Assembly (NCBI GenBank): GCA_036873135.1
Contig: JAPTYO010000002.1
Location: forward strand, 45,127,452-45,191,451
Reading direction: 5' to 3'
Origin: Clarkia xantiana subsp. parviflora
Taxonomy: Eukaryota; Streptophyta; Magnoliopsida; Myrtales; Onagraceae
DNA: 64,000 bases
Shown piece by piece: positions 10,741 through 22,220 of the stretch. The notes under the pieces were generated by a model. It saw only the letters and a program-made list of their open reading frames with translations, made no database searches and was not told the DNA's origin. Each line of letters begins with the position of its first letter. Position 1 is the stretch's first letter. The position numbers were made by a program, and so were the translations under genes.

Positions 10741-12235
10741 TTTTTTATTTGAATTTTATCTGTAATCTTGACTAGGTTTTTAGTATAAATAGGAGTCTAG
10801 GTTTACATTGTAACAGACAGAAAAAAAAACACCAAAAAGAAGCAATTATACATTATTCCTCGGCTTCTGTGCGATTTTTGTCTTCTAGTGAATTAGTATT
10901 TTAATTTTAATTTTTTTTTCTCCGAGACAGCCCTCCTTCCCTACCACCAGCAGCCCCCGCCGGTGGCCCTGCCAGCGGCCCCGCCGGTGACCACGCCGGT
11001 GGCCCTGTCGGGGCCACGCCGTCGCAGCCCGGTCCGCCGTCTCCCACCGTTCCGGCGTCAACCCCCCCCCCCTCTCTCTCTCTCCCGTTTTCTCTCTCTC
11101 TCTCTCTCTCTGTAAACTCTCTGCCGTCAAAGCCCAGTGACCACCGGAGGTCTTGCCGGCGTCGTTCCCCTGCCACGGCGCCGCCACACCTCAACCTCGC
11201 CGTCCACCTCGTCCGAGACTCGACCGGAGCTGCACCTCGCAGAGTTGGTCACCCGCTCCTGTTCCATCTATACCCACTCTGTCCATCGTACGAACTCTTC
11301 CACCCGTAGCCGACGACGACCTAGCTACCACCGGCAAAGTTGTCATCCAACGGAGTCACTCCGGCGATTAAATTCGCCATCCCAGTCGGCCCCGACCAAT
11401 ACCGCGACTCGACCCGGCCATGGCAGCCCGCTTCCTCCATTCATCCCTCACGTCTCAAACCACCACCATGTTTTCTTCCTACGCTCTGATTTCGCTTCGA
11501 CGTCGCCATCCACCGTACCTCCAGCCTCCATTCAATCGACCCTGACGCCGTCCGTCCGCCTGCAGCCACGTCCGCCTCTGCCCCCGCCGGTGCCGCCCTT
11601 CCCCTGCGCAGGTCTGTTCTTTTTTTTTTTTAACTCTTTTTACTTATTTATTTATTTATTATTAATATTTGATTATTAGGTTTTCTGTTTTAAATTATTA
11701 TTATTATATTATAATTAATTAAAAATTAAAATGTAGTTAGTTAGATTTAATTAATAGTTTAGATGTAATTGGTAAAATTTAATTAGTAATTTAATTGTAA
11801 TTGACTAGTTTTAATTTAATAGCATGTGGGAAGTTTTTTTTTTTAGTATTTTAGATTTCATTTTACTAGGAGTTATAGGTTATAATTAATTTTTTAGATT
11901 TAGGATTATATTTGATTAATATTTTTTATGATGAAATTCGATTAATTTTGACATTTTTAGATTAATTGGGCGTAGTGTATGTAAATGATAAAATTGGCAA
12001 ATTAAGTAAATTGAGTACCAAAAGGGCGTAATTAAAAATTATATTTTTAATTCGTAATAGAACCCCCGAACTCGAACTTCTGATCGTAGACCGGTTCTAT
12101 ACCTAGGTGTTTAATCCATTATTCGCTTAGGTAATTTAGGATTCTAGTTAGCCTTACAATTAACTAGTGGCGACTCTTTCAAAATTGCACGTTTTCTAAA
12201 CGTAATTCGTCGCAGGCCAGATTTTAGGTCCGAAA
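10741..12235 (+). repeat. E1 LTR, 5'-truncated (copy B)
   Basis: The 3' half of the E1 LTR, colinear with 4380-5872, ending TCCGAAA. It holds the TATA box (about 10784-10791), the (CT)n tract, the GC-rich exon-like block and the AT-rich tail. The upstream U3 and the LTR start are absent. The 180-residue proline-rich ORF at 11137-11679 is a reading of the GC-rich block and its homopolymer edge, and is not supported as a gene. Confidence 0.85.
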
Positions 12236-13852
12236 GATAAGGAGGCGGTGAAGAGTATTTTTCGATGTCAGCAAGAGCGCCGCTATCGTTGTCTATTACG
12301 TGCTTCAGATCAGGATTTGATTGATACCGAGATTCATATACTTCCTTCTGAAGATTTGGTATGTTGATAACTTTTATAACTTGTACCATGTTGCAATGTA
12401 GGTCGTATTGATAGAAAAAGCTCGTCTTTGCAGACAGCTAATGATCGTGATAACCTGTCATTTAGGCGTCGTGTTCGTAATATTGCCCCCACTATTCCTG
12501 AAGGCTCCGGACATGATCGTGGTAAAGGACCTAAGAGTGAGGCATCTTCTTGTATCTTCTCTTGATTTTCTGATTTTCCAAGTTTTGTTATACCCATATT
12601 ATTTTTGTTCTTTTAGGTAACTCCGTACATGTGACTGAGCGCGTTGTTGCAGTGCCTGCCACTAGTGTTCTTCCCAAGAGATCTGCCGCAGGGGCGTGTC
12701 CCTCGAGTGATCCGAAGCGCTCTAAACCAAGTGCGGCTATTCCAGCTCCTTCTTGCAATAAAGGGAAGTGAGTTGAGAGTCGCACGATAGCGCCTTTTGC
12801 CCCCCAGTCGAGGGACCCGCTCGAGAAGGAGCGTTCTTCCCGCCGAGGTATGCATTGTTCTCTTTGACATACTTCTTATACTTAGTATATTTTGCTGATG
12901 TCTTCTTCGTTTTATGTTGTCCTTATTGTAGCGTTGCCACGCATTAAGCGTGATGACTTGATCCTTTCTGACGGGATTGATGTTTCTAGAGAAAACTGGT
13001 CACCTTTCTCCATTGGTAGTCTTCATTTTCCGAAGGACTCCAAACTTAGCACTCCAGGAGTTAGTGTACGGGTGCTTCAAAGATGTGTTCCTCCTGGTGA
13101 TCATGATGTCAAACCGTCTACTGATGAGGAGGCACAGGCATACGTTGAGAGTGGCTTAGCTGAATTTGCACCGCTAGATTTTGTTCTAACTTTCTTCCTT
13201 TCCTGCTGTAAGCGTATGCTTTGTTGTTGTTGATCATGATTGTCTTGTTTGTTGTACTTAGGCTATTTCAAGGATGATGAACATGTCTTCCTTTGTGTTG
13301 GAGCTTGTGAGTGAGAGGAGGGCTGCTATCAAGAAGAGCAATACGGTTTCTCGCGAGCTTGCACAATCTGAGGAGGAAGTGCAGAATTTGAACTCCAAGG
13401 TTGTTGATATTGATACGCGCATTGCTACTCGTCGCGTCCATGTTGAACAACTTGAAGCCGAGATTGCTTCTATCAATCAGCAAATTGCGGAGAACAACAG
13501 TGTTCATGATGTCGCACTAGCTTCAGTTCGTGATGAGGCACATAGAGCGGGTGCTGAGAAGGGACTTGCTGAATATCCTAGCACCCCTGCCTATTCTGCT
13601 GCTGTCCTTGCTGCTGCTAAAGTGGATCTTGCCCCTTTGGTTGATGAGTTTGCCAAAGATTATATTGGCCGAGTATACGCACTTGCCACCGGATTTCCGT
13701 TCGACAAGCTAGGTCCTTATTCCTGTTTTGCTGTTAACCATGTTGCGGATTTGCAACGTAAGGCAGCTGAAGCGGCTTCTATTGCTTTGACCTTTGGATA
13801 TGATAATGCTGATGTTAAACTTGGTGTTGATTTCCTGGACATGCTGTCTTAG
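12236..13852 (+). pseudogene. E2 aORF, 3' exons (copy B)
   Basis: Colinear with 5873-7489: linker exons, then the coiled-coil last exon (about 13262-13852) with MSSFVLELVSERR and GFPFDKLG. It lacks the N-terminal Transposase_28-like exon because E1 LTR sequence lies directly upstream. It shares several substitutions with copy C against copy A, for example NQQIAEN rather than NQKIAEN. It converges on the minus-strand gag region. Confidence 0.7.
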
Positions 13853-15018
13853 TCCTTTGGAGATGATGATATGTTTCAGGCTTTTGTCCAAACCTTTATT
13901 TGTACGTTTGCTTGTATGGTACTTCGTCTTTTGGACCTGTTTTTCAATAATAATAATCATGTGATAACTTGTTAGTAATATTTCATACCTTGAGTTATCT
14001 ATGCTGTCCGTATGCTTTGGATTTGGAAGATAGGATGGATATCCTTAGATGATGAACATGATGTCCGTAGTTGTGATTGTATGTCGCGCATTGTTGAGTG
14101 TTATAAACGCCCCTCTTGTTCCAAGGCATGGCAAGATGCGTACACTAGTTACTTGTAGTGTTGTAAGTACTAGTGTACTCGGCGCGGGCACTTGGCTCTT
14201 GGCACTCGGCACTGACACTTGACATGTAGCAGTGTCGTCTTGACGAAGCAAGACTTACGTTTATACCGTCTCTTAGTTCCACTCTAAGGCGACGTTGTTG
14301 TAAGATTATTCTTGTTTATTTTGCTGTTTTTGCGTTAAATGCTAAAGAGCAAGATAACGTTATACAAGACTCGACTTGTAAGTTTGATGAGTTTTGTACA
14401 AGGTTTGCTTTAAAAAGCGTATAACATGAAGCTATCCCTTTTCGGGCCTAAGTCTTCATGGTGTATGAACTCTTAAGAGAGTATCCATACTTTTAGTGTG
14501 TGGGGTTGTCGTCTATTAAGAGGATTCCCGCCACGATGGGGTGTCAGTCCCATAATGCATTTGCCGCATCCTGTTTTTATTCAGGGAATGGCTATGAACA
14601 TGAGGATTTGCCCGAAGGATTTCACAACATGTCATTTTTTAGAAGTAAGCATGGGGTTTGCCCTCTTTAAAATGATGTCGCGACATGTTACTTTTGATAG
14701 ATGTGAACATGGGTATTGTCCTTACGAGGAGGATATTGCACCATGTCATTTTTTAGAATGGGTTTTAGTTTTCTTCAAGTCATTGCATGTTGTTTTGTTT
14801 CTTGATGTTAATCCATAATAGAATACATAATGTAGAGATGTACCTACGAAAGTAGATTAACCATCGTTAGATACTTGTTGTGTTTACAATAGTTTTGCAG
14901 GAAGGCGTCTATTGATTGCTTCTTCCGAAATACTTCTAATTACAAAAGCATTATCTGCACTTATATTCCTAAAGGTGCATTGTAAAAAGATAGATTAGAA
15001 GTGGAAAGTCTATCTCCC
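13853..15018. other. E2 convergent spacer (copy B)
   Basis: Non-coding, colinear with 7490-8655. It includes the ACAAG/CTTGT inverted repeat near 14364 and the three-unit ~55-bp repeat at 14594-14759. I see no gene. Confidence 0.6.
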
Positions 15019-15626
15019 TCAAATATATCTTGGCGGCTGACGGGCATTGTTGTTTGCGACATAGCTTCCCAAAGCTCCATGTGCAATGAATTCTTCGATC
15101 TCCATCCTCAAAGTCAAACAGCCATTGGTATTGTGCCCCCAAGTTTGGTGATATCGGCACCAATCTTCAATATCTCTGCCTAAGAAGGCGGTTTCCGACT
15201 CAAGTGGTCTTGGAAGCTTGTTTTCCAGAAGCTAGACGTATATCTCTTCCACCTCCGTGTTTAAGAGAGTGAAGATGTTAGCGTACTCCATACTTGGGCC
15301 TTCTGATTTCCTTGAAGTTTGAGCTTCCATACTTGCGTTGAGAGGTGTGCCCCATCTCAATTCACGTTCACAAGAGATCGCAGTCTCCGTCTTGTCTTTT
15401 AGGCACGCCATTGTCATAGTTGTACACCACCAAATTCCCTTCCGAATAGCAGAAATGTTGGCACGTTCATGTTCGGGAAAAATGCGTTGATGGCGTCCTT
15501 TTTGATTGCTCTTAATGCAGTTGCATTTTGAGCGAACCTCCGGAAGTAGGTCATGATGGATTCTCCTTCTTCTTGTTTGACATCTAGCACACTCCGCTTA
15601 GGCGAACAAAGTATCCTGTCCAGCTC
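15019..15626 (-). pseudogene. Second gag-like remnant of E2 (copy B)
   Basis: The same broken gag-like segment as copy A: VKQEEGESIMTYFRRF region, frame breaks, then the WCRYHQTWGHNTNGC knuckle. It lies directly downstream of the protease linker on the minus strand. Confidence 0.65.
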
Positions 15627-18107
15627 AGACCTTGGCGATAACTTTTTCTTCTTCCTTTTATCATCATCATTTGAGGGAAACAGCTTTCTCTTTGCACCAA
15701 CTCCTACCATGGCAATTGACACTTGTTTCATTTTCCTCAGGGCATTGACGTAGCACTTTCGTGCGGCTGTCTGATCACCTAGCACCTCTCCGATCCCATG
15801 ATGAGTTAGGAACTTCATTTTCTGATGAGTCGTAGATGGACAATGTAATGTGGGTTGATTGCTGTTCTTCCTAGGATGCTGTTATATGCCCCCAGGTTAT
15901 TTACCACTACAAATGTGACGTCTATATGCAGTGCCTTCCATCCTTCTCCAAGGATCACTGGAAGTGTGATCATGCCCAATGGGTAGGTTACCGCTCCTGC
16001 GAAGCTAACCAGCGGAAATGTGCTTGGCGAGAGATCGGCTTCCGTTTTTCCCATCTTCTTGAGTACTTATATATGCACTAAATCCGCAGCACTCCCACTA
16101 TCTACCAGAATCCTTTGCACGTCATATCCATTGATGTCCATTGTTATGACCAAAGCATCATCATGGAGATATAATATGTGTTTCTTGTCGGCATTTGAGA
16201 ACGGGATGACTATGTCTTCCTTCTCTGGTTGTCGCCTCTTCCCGTACTTGGGCAGAACTTGTAGCTGCGAGGCATAGACATCTCGGGCATTAGAAACACT
16301 ACCTCCTGCCACTGGCCCACCATGGACTACGTTGATGACACCCCGCTTTGGCGGTGGTGGGTTCTCATTCACTTTCTCCTTTCCCTTGTTTCCCTTTCAG
16401 GATTGCTCTGCATGGTTCTTATTTTGGCGCTTGTCTCCTTGATCCACATATTGCTTGAGCTCTCCTTTAAGGATGAAATTGTTTATACGAAATCGTAAGC
16501 TGACACAGCTGTTCGTTTCATGGCCGTAGACTTCATGGTTTTCACACCATTTATCTTCCTGCTTTCCTAGTGGCCCTTTTCGGAAGTTTGCTGGCTCCCT
16601 CCACATGTTATCTTCCTTCATCTTCTTCAAGATTACGGAAAGTGGTGCATTCAAAGGAACGCATTCTGCTAAGTTCACTTCTTTTGGTCTTTGGAATTCT
16701 GGCTGATATGGCCTTTTATGGGGCTGGAATTGCCTTACTTGTTGCGGGCCTTGTTGGGGTTTTGCTTGCTTCTCCTTAGCGCGAGCTGCACTAACTTTCG
16801 CCTTATGTTGTTCTCTGAATCCGTCCAGATCCACGAATTCTTTTACCCTTGCCGCCAATTCTTCAAGTGTCTCAGCTGGGCGCTTTGACATCTTTTCAGC
16901 CAGGGCATATCCTCTTCGGCCTAAATTTGCAATGAAGGTGCGCACGATTTCTCCATCGGTGATGTTTCCCTGAATGTCTGAGATGTTTTGGTTGAAACGG
17001 ATATAATAATATGCTAACGACTTGACGTTTTGCTGTGTCACCTCATTCAGCGCATTTGGCCCTTTAAGTAGTGTGCGCTCTCCCATGTATCTTTGAATGA
17101 ACTTTTCCTTTAGGTATGCCCACGACGTAACACTTCCACATGGTAGCGAAAGGAACCACTGCGCGGCAGTTCCAACAAGGGTATTAACAAATGTCATGGC
17201 AACATGATGCGGGTTGTCAGTTCGTCCCAGCAAAGAAGCTTCATGTTGTTGTACATGCTCGATTGGATCTCCTTTTCCTCTATACTTTTCTCCATCAATT
17301 CTGTACAGGGCGTCTGGAACGTGACTGTGTACTACTTCATCAGAGAATGGATGTGATGCATTCTCTTCAAGGGCATGTATTCCCTTCATCTTTGTCTGCT
17401 TCATCTTTCTCTCAATCATTTCTTTTAAGGCCTTAGCCGTGATTCCCGTGATTGGGATGTCATTGTCGTATGCGGGCTTCCTCCACCCATCATTGCATGT
17501 GTCAGCATGGCTTGCTGTCTTGAAGCTATCTTCCTTGTGTGGGCGTTGTGAATTGCTCACAGGAGGTTGTTTCCATCTTACTCCTTGTTGTTGCTTCACC
17601 CCAACACTTGGCGTGTATGAACGTGCTGGCTCCTGCCTAGCCTGTCGGTAGGTACCTTTGGAGTCTCCCACTCCTTCTGGATGCTGCTGCTTTTGATGGT
17701 TGACATCATACGATGCCTCCCTAGCTGGTGCAGCTTGTTCGTTAGCATGCGGGGGTGGTGGCGGAGGTGCGGCATATCCTTGACTCTTAGAATCTCCCTG
17801 AGAGCAAGGAGTTCTTCAAGTGCAGCCATCATCGCCGGTGTGACTAGAGGCATGCTGGTTGCATTCCTTGGTTGTTGGTGTGCTTCCTCAGCTGGCATCC
17901 CAGATGGGAATTCCTGATTCATCCTTGTCCTTTGCTCCTGCGCAGGTGCATTGTTTTGATCTTCCGGCCCGTATTGTGCAGGAGGGGCATTTGTGGACGG
18001 CATGGATGAAGCCGTAGATTCCGCATCCGGAATATGAGAAGGTCCTGGTTGGCTTCTCGTTGGTTTCCCTTGCTTGCACCCGCCTTCTTTGGTCGTCTTC
18101 CTGTCAT
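15627..18107 (-). pseudogene. E2 gag-pro (copy B), two nonsense mutations
   Basis: Minus-strand gag and protease. The likely start is the ATG at 18107 (MTGRRPKKAG). A low-complexity Pro/Gln N-terminal region with a frameshift is followed by a Retrotrans_gag-type domain (PITGITAKALKEMIERK to EELAARVKEFVDLDGF), the knuckle WCENHEVYGHETNSC, then the protease segment with DSGSAADL. Relative to copy C, stops interrupt the frame near 16399 (after AEQS) and near 16065 (just after DLVHI). The open stretch 16397-17671 covers the gag domain. No RT or integrase is present. Gag would assemble the virus-like particle and the protease would process it, but this copy cannot make the joined product. Confidence 0.82.
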
Positions 18108-18140
18108 GGCTTGTGGTACAACACGGCTTTTTGTTCGAAT

Positions 18141-18158
18141 CACTCAGACGGCGCCAAA
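18141..18158 (-). other. Primer-binding site of E2 (copy B)
   Basis: Read on the minus strand, TTTGGCGCCGTCTG follows the LTR end TTAACA directly. It matches the PBS of E5 (46186-46206) in its core, placing the two elements in the same lineage. Confidence 0.75.
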
Positions 18159-18497
18159 TGTTAAGTCTGCTGCCACTTGGGTAGCTTCGGGCTTCTTTTT
18201 CACGAACGGGCTCGGGATGTGTGTACAAGGACGGGTACGCCGCGATCCTTGAAACACGATCCTCGAACTAATCTTCGAGTTCTCGACCTCGAACTCTCGA
18301 ACTTCGGATCCTGCACAAGGGGCAGTAACCAGCGTGGGAGAGGGGGGGAATGCTGGTTGGGCCCTCTCCGACGCTCAAGTCAGAATTTCTAGAGAGAAAG
18401 CCTTTTAGAGAGAAGTCAGAGCATCCAGAGTCCAAAATGATGGAGTTGTTTAAAATGGGAGACCTAGGCCCCTATTTATAGGGAACCTAAGGATCAT
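18159..18497 (-). repeat. E2 5' LTR, truncated (copy B)
   Basis: Colinear with 36952-37292. It keeps the 3' end of the LTR (TGTTAAGTC read on plus) and the reverse TATA region (cctatttatagg). The match stops at ggatcat, where a hAT-like element begins. The U3 with its 28-bp subrepeats is missing. Confidence 0.8.
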
Positions 18498-19466
18498 AGG
18501 GCTGGGCATGGTTCGGTTCTGGGCTGAACCGGTTTAGAACCGAACCGGAACCGGATTTAAGGTTCAGCCGGTTTTCTATACCTGGCATGAACCGAACCGG
18601 ATTCACGGCTCCAGAACCAAACCATGGCAGAACCGGTTCAGAACCGGTTCAAAACCGGTTATGAACCTGTTCTGAACCTTTTGTTTTTCTTTTTTTTTTT
18701 TTTTTTGCTTCAAACCTTTTTTTATTTAAAATTGTAAATACGCACCAAATTCGATAATAGACGAACAATTCATAAACTTTCAAAATATAAAGATAACCAA
18801 TCACTTCAACATAGATAGTATCGAAATCTAAATTCCAAACAATCTGATAATATAAGTTGAAATATTTAAAGCATAAATCTTGAGACTTCCACCAGTTCTC
18901 GATTGGCGACATGCGTAGTTAAGTGTTCAACGGAACTGAACCCAGTTCAGTTCAGTTCAGTTCTCGAACTGAACTGAGCCGTCGACGAACCCAAAATAAA
19001 AAATTCATCAAAAAATCGTTGTTGGTGAAAGAAACGAGGAATGCATTATTAAATTGTATCAAGTGAAAGAAACGGATCGATTCAAACTCATTTAACGAAA
19101 TCCTACATAAACAATAATAAACGCTATAGGAAGTTAGAATTTAGGAACTCACCGTATCAAATTGGACTGGGCAAAACTCGCCGGCGATGTGGTGGACGAA
19201 GGATGGAGGTCCGGCGGGAGTGGCACTAGGCAGCGGCAGTTCTTCCTAGAGGAGCGGCGCTGCAATTTTTTTTTACTGGACTGAGGAACGGCTGTAATTA
19301 GGAGCGGCATTGGGTTAGTAATTTTTTTTTTACAACCGGTTCTGAACCTGTTCTGTACCAGCTGAGAACCGCTCCTAATATATATATTAAAAACCAAACC
19401 ACATACAAACCGGTTCGGCCAGAACCGGTTCACGCCAGTTCGGTTCAACCGAACCGGTTTTTTTTT
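18498..19466. mobile_element. Truncated hAT-like element rich in AACCGGTT motifs
   Basis: It begins AGGGCTGGGCATGGTTCGG and contains many ACCGGTTC and GAACCGGT motifs near both ends, with an AT-rich middle. This style is known from plant non-autonomous hAT elements. No matching inverted terminus (ending GCCCAGCCCT) or 8-bp TSD is seen on the right, so that end is truncated or deleted together with the rest of the E2 LTR. ORFs across it (18649-18912, 19149-19568) are not supported. Confidence 0.5.
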
Positions 19467-19677
19467 ACATATAGTAGCATGATGTCCACTTGCAATATGC
19501 TGACTGTCATCTTGAGCAAAACACTTAGAAAATATTTCGCCCTTGTAGTCATGTATCCATGTCGACATGTGTGTACATACATAATGCTCGAATACTGATT
19601 GATTTGTTGTTTGTAATTTTCAGGATTCCGAGTTACGCAATCTTCTTTTCAGAGTTAGTCTTCTTGCCGCGGTTACT
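19467..19677 (+). other. Upstream non-coding sequence of the E2 aORF
   Basis: Short non-coding stretch ending with an acceptor-like ttgtaattttcag (about 19608-19623), then a short leader to the ATG at 19678. It may be a 5' UTR with an intron. Confidence 0.4.
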
Positions 19678-20390
19678 ATGAGTAAGTCTTCTATCCCTGT
19701 TTTGCGAGTGACATTATGTTCAGATGTCGGTGACGAGCCGGGTATCAACACAGTTGAGTCTCTTAAGGATACGACGAGGAATGTGAGTTATTTCTTCAAC
19801 TATATTGATGAAGATATGTTTGAGTTGTACGCGACTTGTTGTGGAATTGATCCTGCTTTGGAGGGTGTTCTTCCTTATGACGTGCTGCCCGACTCCGAAA
19901 AAGGGCAAGTTACTATTCCTCCAAGTGATCTGTCCGCAGTTTATACCTCGCAGATTAAGGAAGGTCTGCGTTTTCCCTATTGTCCTGACTTGGTGGACCT
20001 TTCTCGCTATTACTGGATATCACCTTTGAGTCTATCTCCTGCTGGACTCCGTGTATGGAGCTGCTTTCGAGTTTTGTTTCACAGGCAATCTTGGCAATAT
20101 TCTACCACCCTTTTCCGATGCTTCTATCAACTGATGTGCCCAGATGCGACGGGGTTATGCGGAATGAAGATGCGTTGGCCAAACTTGCAAGATAAAGGTT
20201 TCAACAAGCTTGGTCTTGGAGATGCCGAGTGGGATCACAAACAACGTCTAGCCGCCCCGGCTGATCGTTCTGGTTCTCATTGGCGATATCACTACTTCTT
20301 CGTATGCGATGTCTGGACTATTTGGGATGTTGAGAGTGTGGAGAAAGCTGATCCTGCTCCTATTTTCTCTGACCTTTCCTTGGATTATAA
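19678..20390 (+). pseudogene. E2 aORF, first exon: Transposase_28-like domain, interrupted by E1
   Basis: The open frame starts at MSKSSIPVLRVTLCSD. It contains the hallmark stretch VTIPPSDLSAVYTSQIKEG, LRFPYCPDLVDLSRYYWISP and WQYSTTLFRCFYQL, which I recognise as the plant 'putative gypsy type transposon' (Transposase_28, PF04195) family. A WRYHYFF motif follows. The frame is cut at SLDY by the LTR of E1 (20391) and resumes at 31044 as EAVKSIF, preserving frame once one copy of the target duplication is removed. Such antisense extra ORFs are known in Tat-type Ty3 elements; their biochemical role is unknown. The name does not imply a DDE transposase, and no catalytic triad is visible. Confidence 0.75.
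20386..20390. repeat. Target site duplication of E1, left copy
   Basis: tataa immediately precedes the LTR start. The right copy is gataa at 31044-31048 (4 of 5 bases). Joining the flanks at the duplication restores the aORF reading frame (TTG GAT TAT AAG GAG). Confidence 0.7.
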
Positions 20391-21049
20391 TGTAAACACT
20401 CGATTTTGACCCAGACGTTACACATGATACGTCGAATTCCGGACGCGTCAAGCCACAAAGTCTCCAAAGATGCTCAAGGGCACATTAGGGAAATTATTAT
20501 AAAATATATTTTAAATTATTTCAAATTAATTTAATATTTTCGGAATTTTTAAAATATATATATAATAATTAGTTTTTTTTTTTATTTTAGAAAATTATCT
20601 GTAAGATATTTATCTCCAGATATTATTTTTTATTCAAAAAAAATAATTATCTGTAAAGATAAATATCCTTAGGAATATTCTCTAGAATAATTATCTGTTA
20701 GCATTTGTTATTTGAATTTTATCTGTAATGTAGGCAAGGTTTTTAGTATAAATAGGAGTCTAGGTTTACATTGTAACAGACAGAAAAAAAACACCAAAAA
20801 GAAGCAATAATACATTATTCCTCGGGTTCTGTGCGATTTTCGTCTTCTAGTGAATTAGTTTTTTAATTTTAATTTTTTTTTTCTCCGAGACAGCCCTCCT
20901 TCCCTACCACCAACAGCCCCCGCCGGTGGCCCTGCCAGCGGCCCCGCCGGTGACCACGCCAATGGCCCCGTCGGGGGCCACGCCGTCGCAGCCCGGTCCA
21001 CTGTCTCCCACCGTTCCGGCGTCGACCCCCTCTCTTTCTCTCTCTCCCG

Positions 21050-21104
<55 letters not shown>

Positions 21105-22199
21105 TAAACTCTCAGCCGTCCCTGCCCAGTGACCACCGGAGGTCTTGCCAGCGCCATTCCCCTGCCATGACGCCGCCACACCTCAACCTCGCCGTCCACT
21201 TCGTCCGAGACTCGACCGGAGCTGCACCTCGCAAAGTTGGTCACCCGCTGCTGTTCCATCTATACCCACTCTGTCCATCGTACGAACTCTTCCACCCGTA
21301 GCCGACGACGACCTAGCTACCACCGTCAAAGCTGTCATCCATCGGAGTCGCACCGGCGATCAAATTCGCCATCCCAGTCGGCCCCGACCAATACCGCGAA
21401 TCGACCCGGCCATGGCAGCCCGCTTCCTCCATTCATCCCTCACGTCTCAAACCACCACCATGTTTTCTTCCTCCGCTCTGTTTCGCTCCGACGTCGCCAT
21501 CCACCGCACCTCCGGCCTCCATTCAATCGACCCTGACGCCGTCCGTCCGCCTGCAGCCACGTCCGCCTCTGCCCCCGCCGGTGCCGCCCTTCCGCTGCGC
21601 AGGTCTGTTCTTTTTTTTTTTACTCTTTTTTATTTATTTATTATTAATATTTGATTATTAGGTTTTTTGTTTTAAATTATTATTATTATATTATAATTAA
21701 TTTAAAATTAAAATGTAATTAGTTAGATTTAATTAATAGTTTAGATGTAATTGGTAAAATTTAATTAGTAATTTAGTTGTAATTGACTAGTTTTAATTTA
21801 ATAGCATGTGGGAAGTTTTTTTTTTAGTATTTTAGATTTCATTTTTACTAGGAGTTATAGGTTATAATTAGCTTTTTAGATTTAGGATTATATCTGATTA
21901 ATATTTTTTATGATGAAATTCGATTAGTTTTGACATTTTTAGATTAATTGGGCGTAATGTATGTAAATGATAAAATTGGCAAATTAAGGGCGTAATTAAA
22001 AATTATATTTTTAATTCGTAATAGAACCCCCGAACTCGAACTTCTGATCGTAGACCGGTTCTATACCTAGGTGTTTAATCCATTATTCGCTTAGGTAATT
22101 TAGGATTCTAGTTAGCTTTACAATTAACTAGTGGCGACTCTTTCAAAATTGCACGTTTTCTAAACGCAATTCGTCGCATGCCAGATTTTAGGTCCGACA
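20391..22199 (+). repeat. E1 5' LTR (1809 bp, no foldback insertion)
   Basis: Runs from TGTAAACACT to TCCGACA with canonical TG...CA ends. It contains the empty site of the foldback transposon (tttgttatt, about 20704-20712), a TATA box at 20747-20754, a long (CT)n tract (about 21053-21101), a GC-rich block to 21601 and an AT-rich tail. The ORFs in the GC-rich block (21145-21654, 21237-21536) are Pro/Ser/Arg-rich, differ between copies, and are not considered genes. Confidence 0.9.
20747..20754 (+). promoter_or_regulatory. TATA box of E1 5' LTR
   Basis: TATAAATA followed by ggagtc, about 355 bp into the LTR and ahead of the CT-rich leader. It is the likely core promoter. Confidence 0.6.
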
Positions 22200-22201
22200 A
22201 T

Positions 22202-22220
22202 TTGGCGACTCTGCTGGGAA
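22202..22220 (+). other. Primer-binding site of E1
   Basis: TTGGCGACTCTGCTGGGAA begins three bases after the LTR end CA. From memory it resembles the tRNA-Arg-type PBS of Ogre/Tat elements. It differs from the TTTGGCGCCGTCTG PBS of E2 and E5, so E1 is a separate lineage. Confidence 0.65.

Noticed and set aside
11137..11679. 180-codon proline/arginine-rich ORF in the LTR
   Set aside because: It lies in the GC-rich LTR block, runs into homopolymer and AT-rich sequence, and is truncated or shifted in sister LTRs (for example 73 codons at 4774-4995).
17191..17651. Plus-strand ORFs over E2 gag
   Set aside because: Antisense shadows of the minus-strand gag frame; no independent domain.
19149..19568. 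139-codon minus-strand ORF
   Set aside because: It spans the boundary between the hAT-like element and aORF leader DNA, so it is a chance fusion.
19678..20390. A DNA-transposon transposase, as the family name suggests
   Set aside because: No DDE/D catalytic motif or DNA-binding domain is visible, and the gene sits antisense in an LTR element; the family name is historical.
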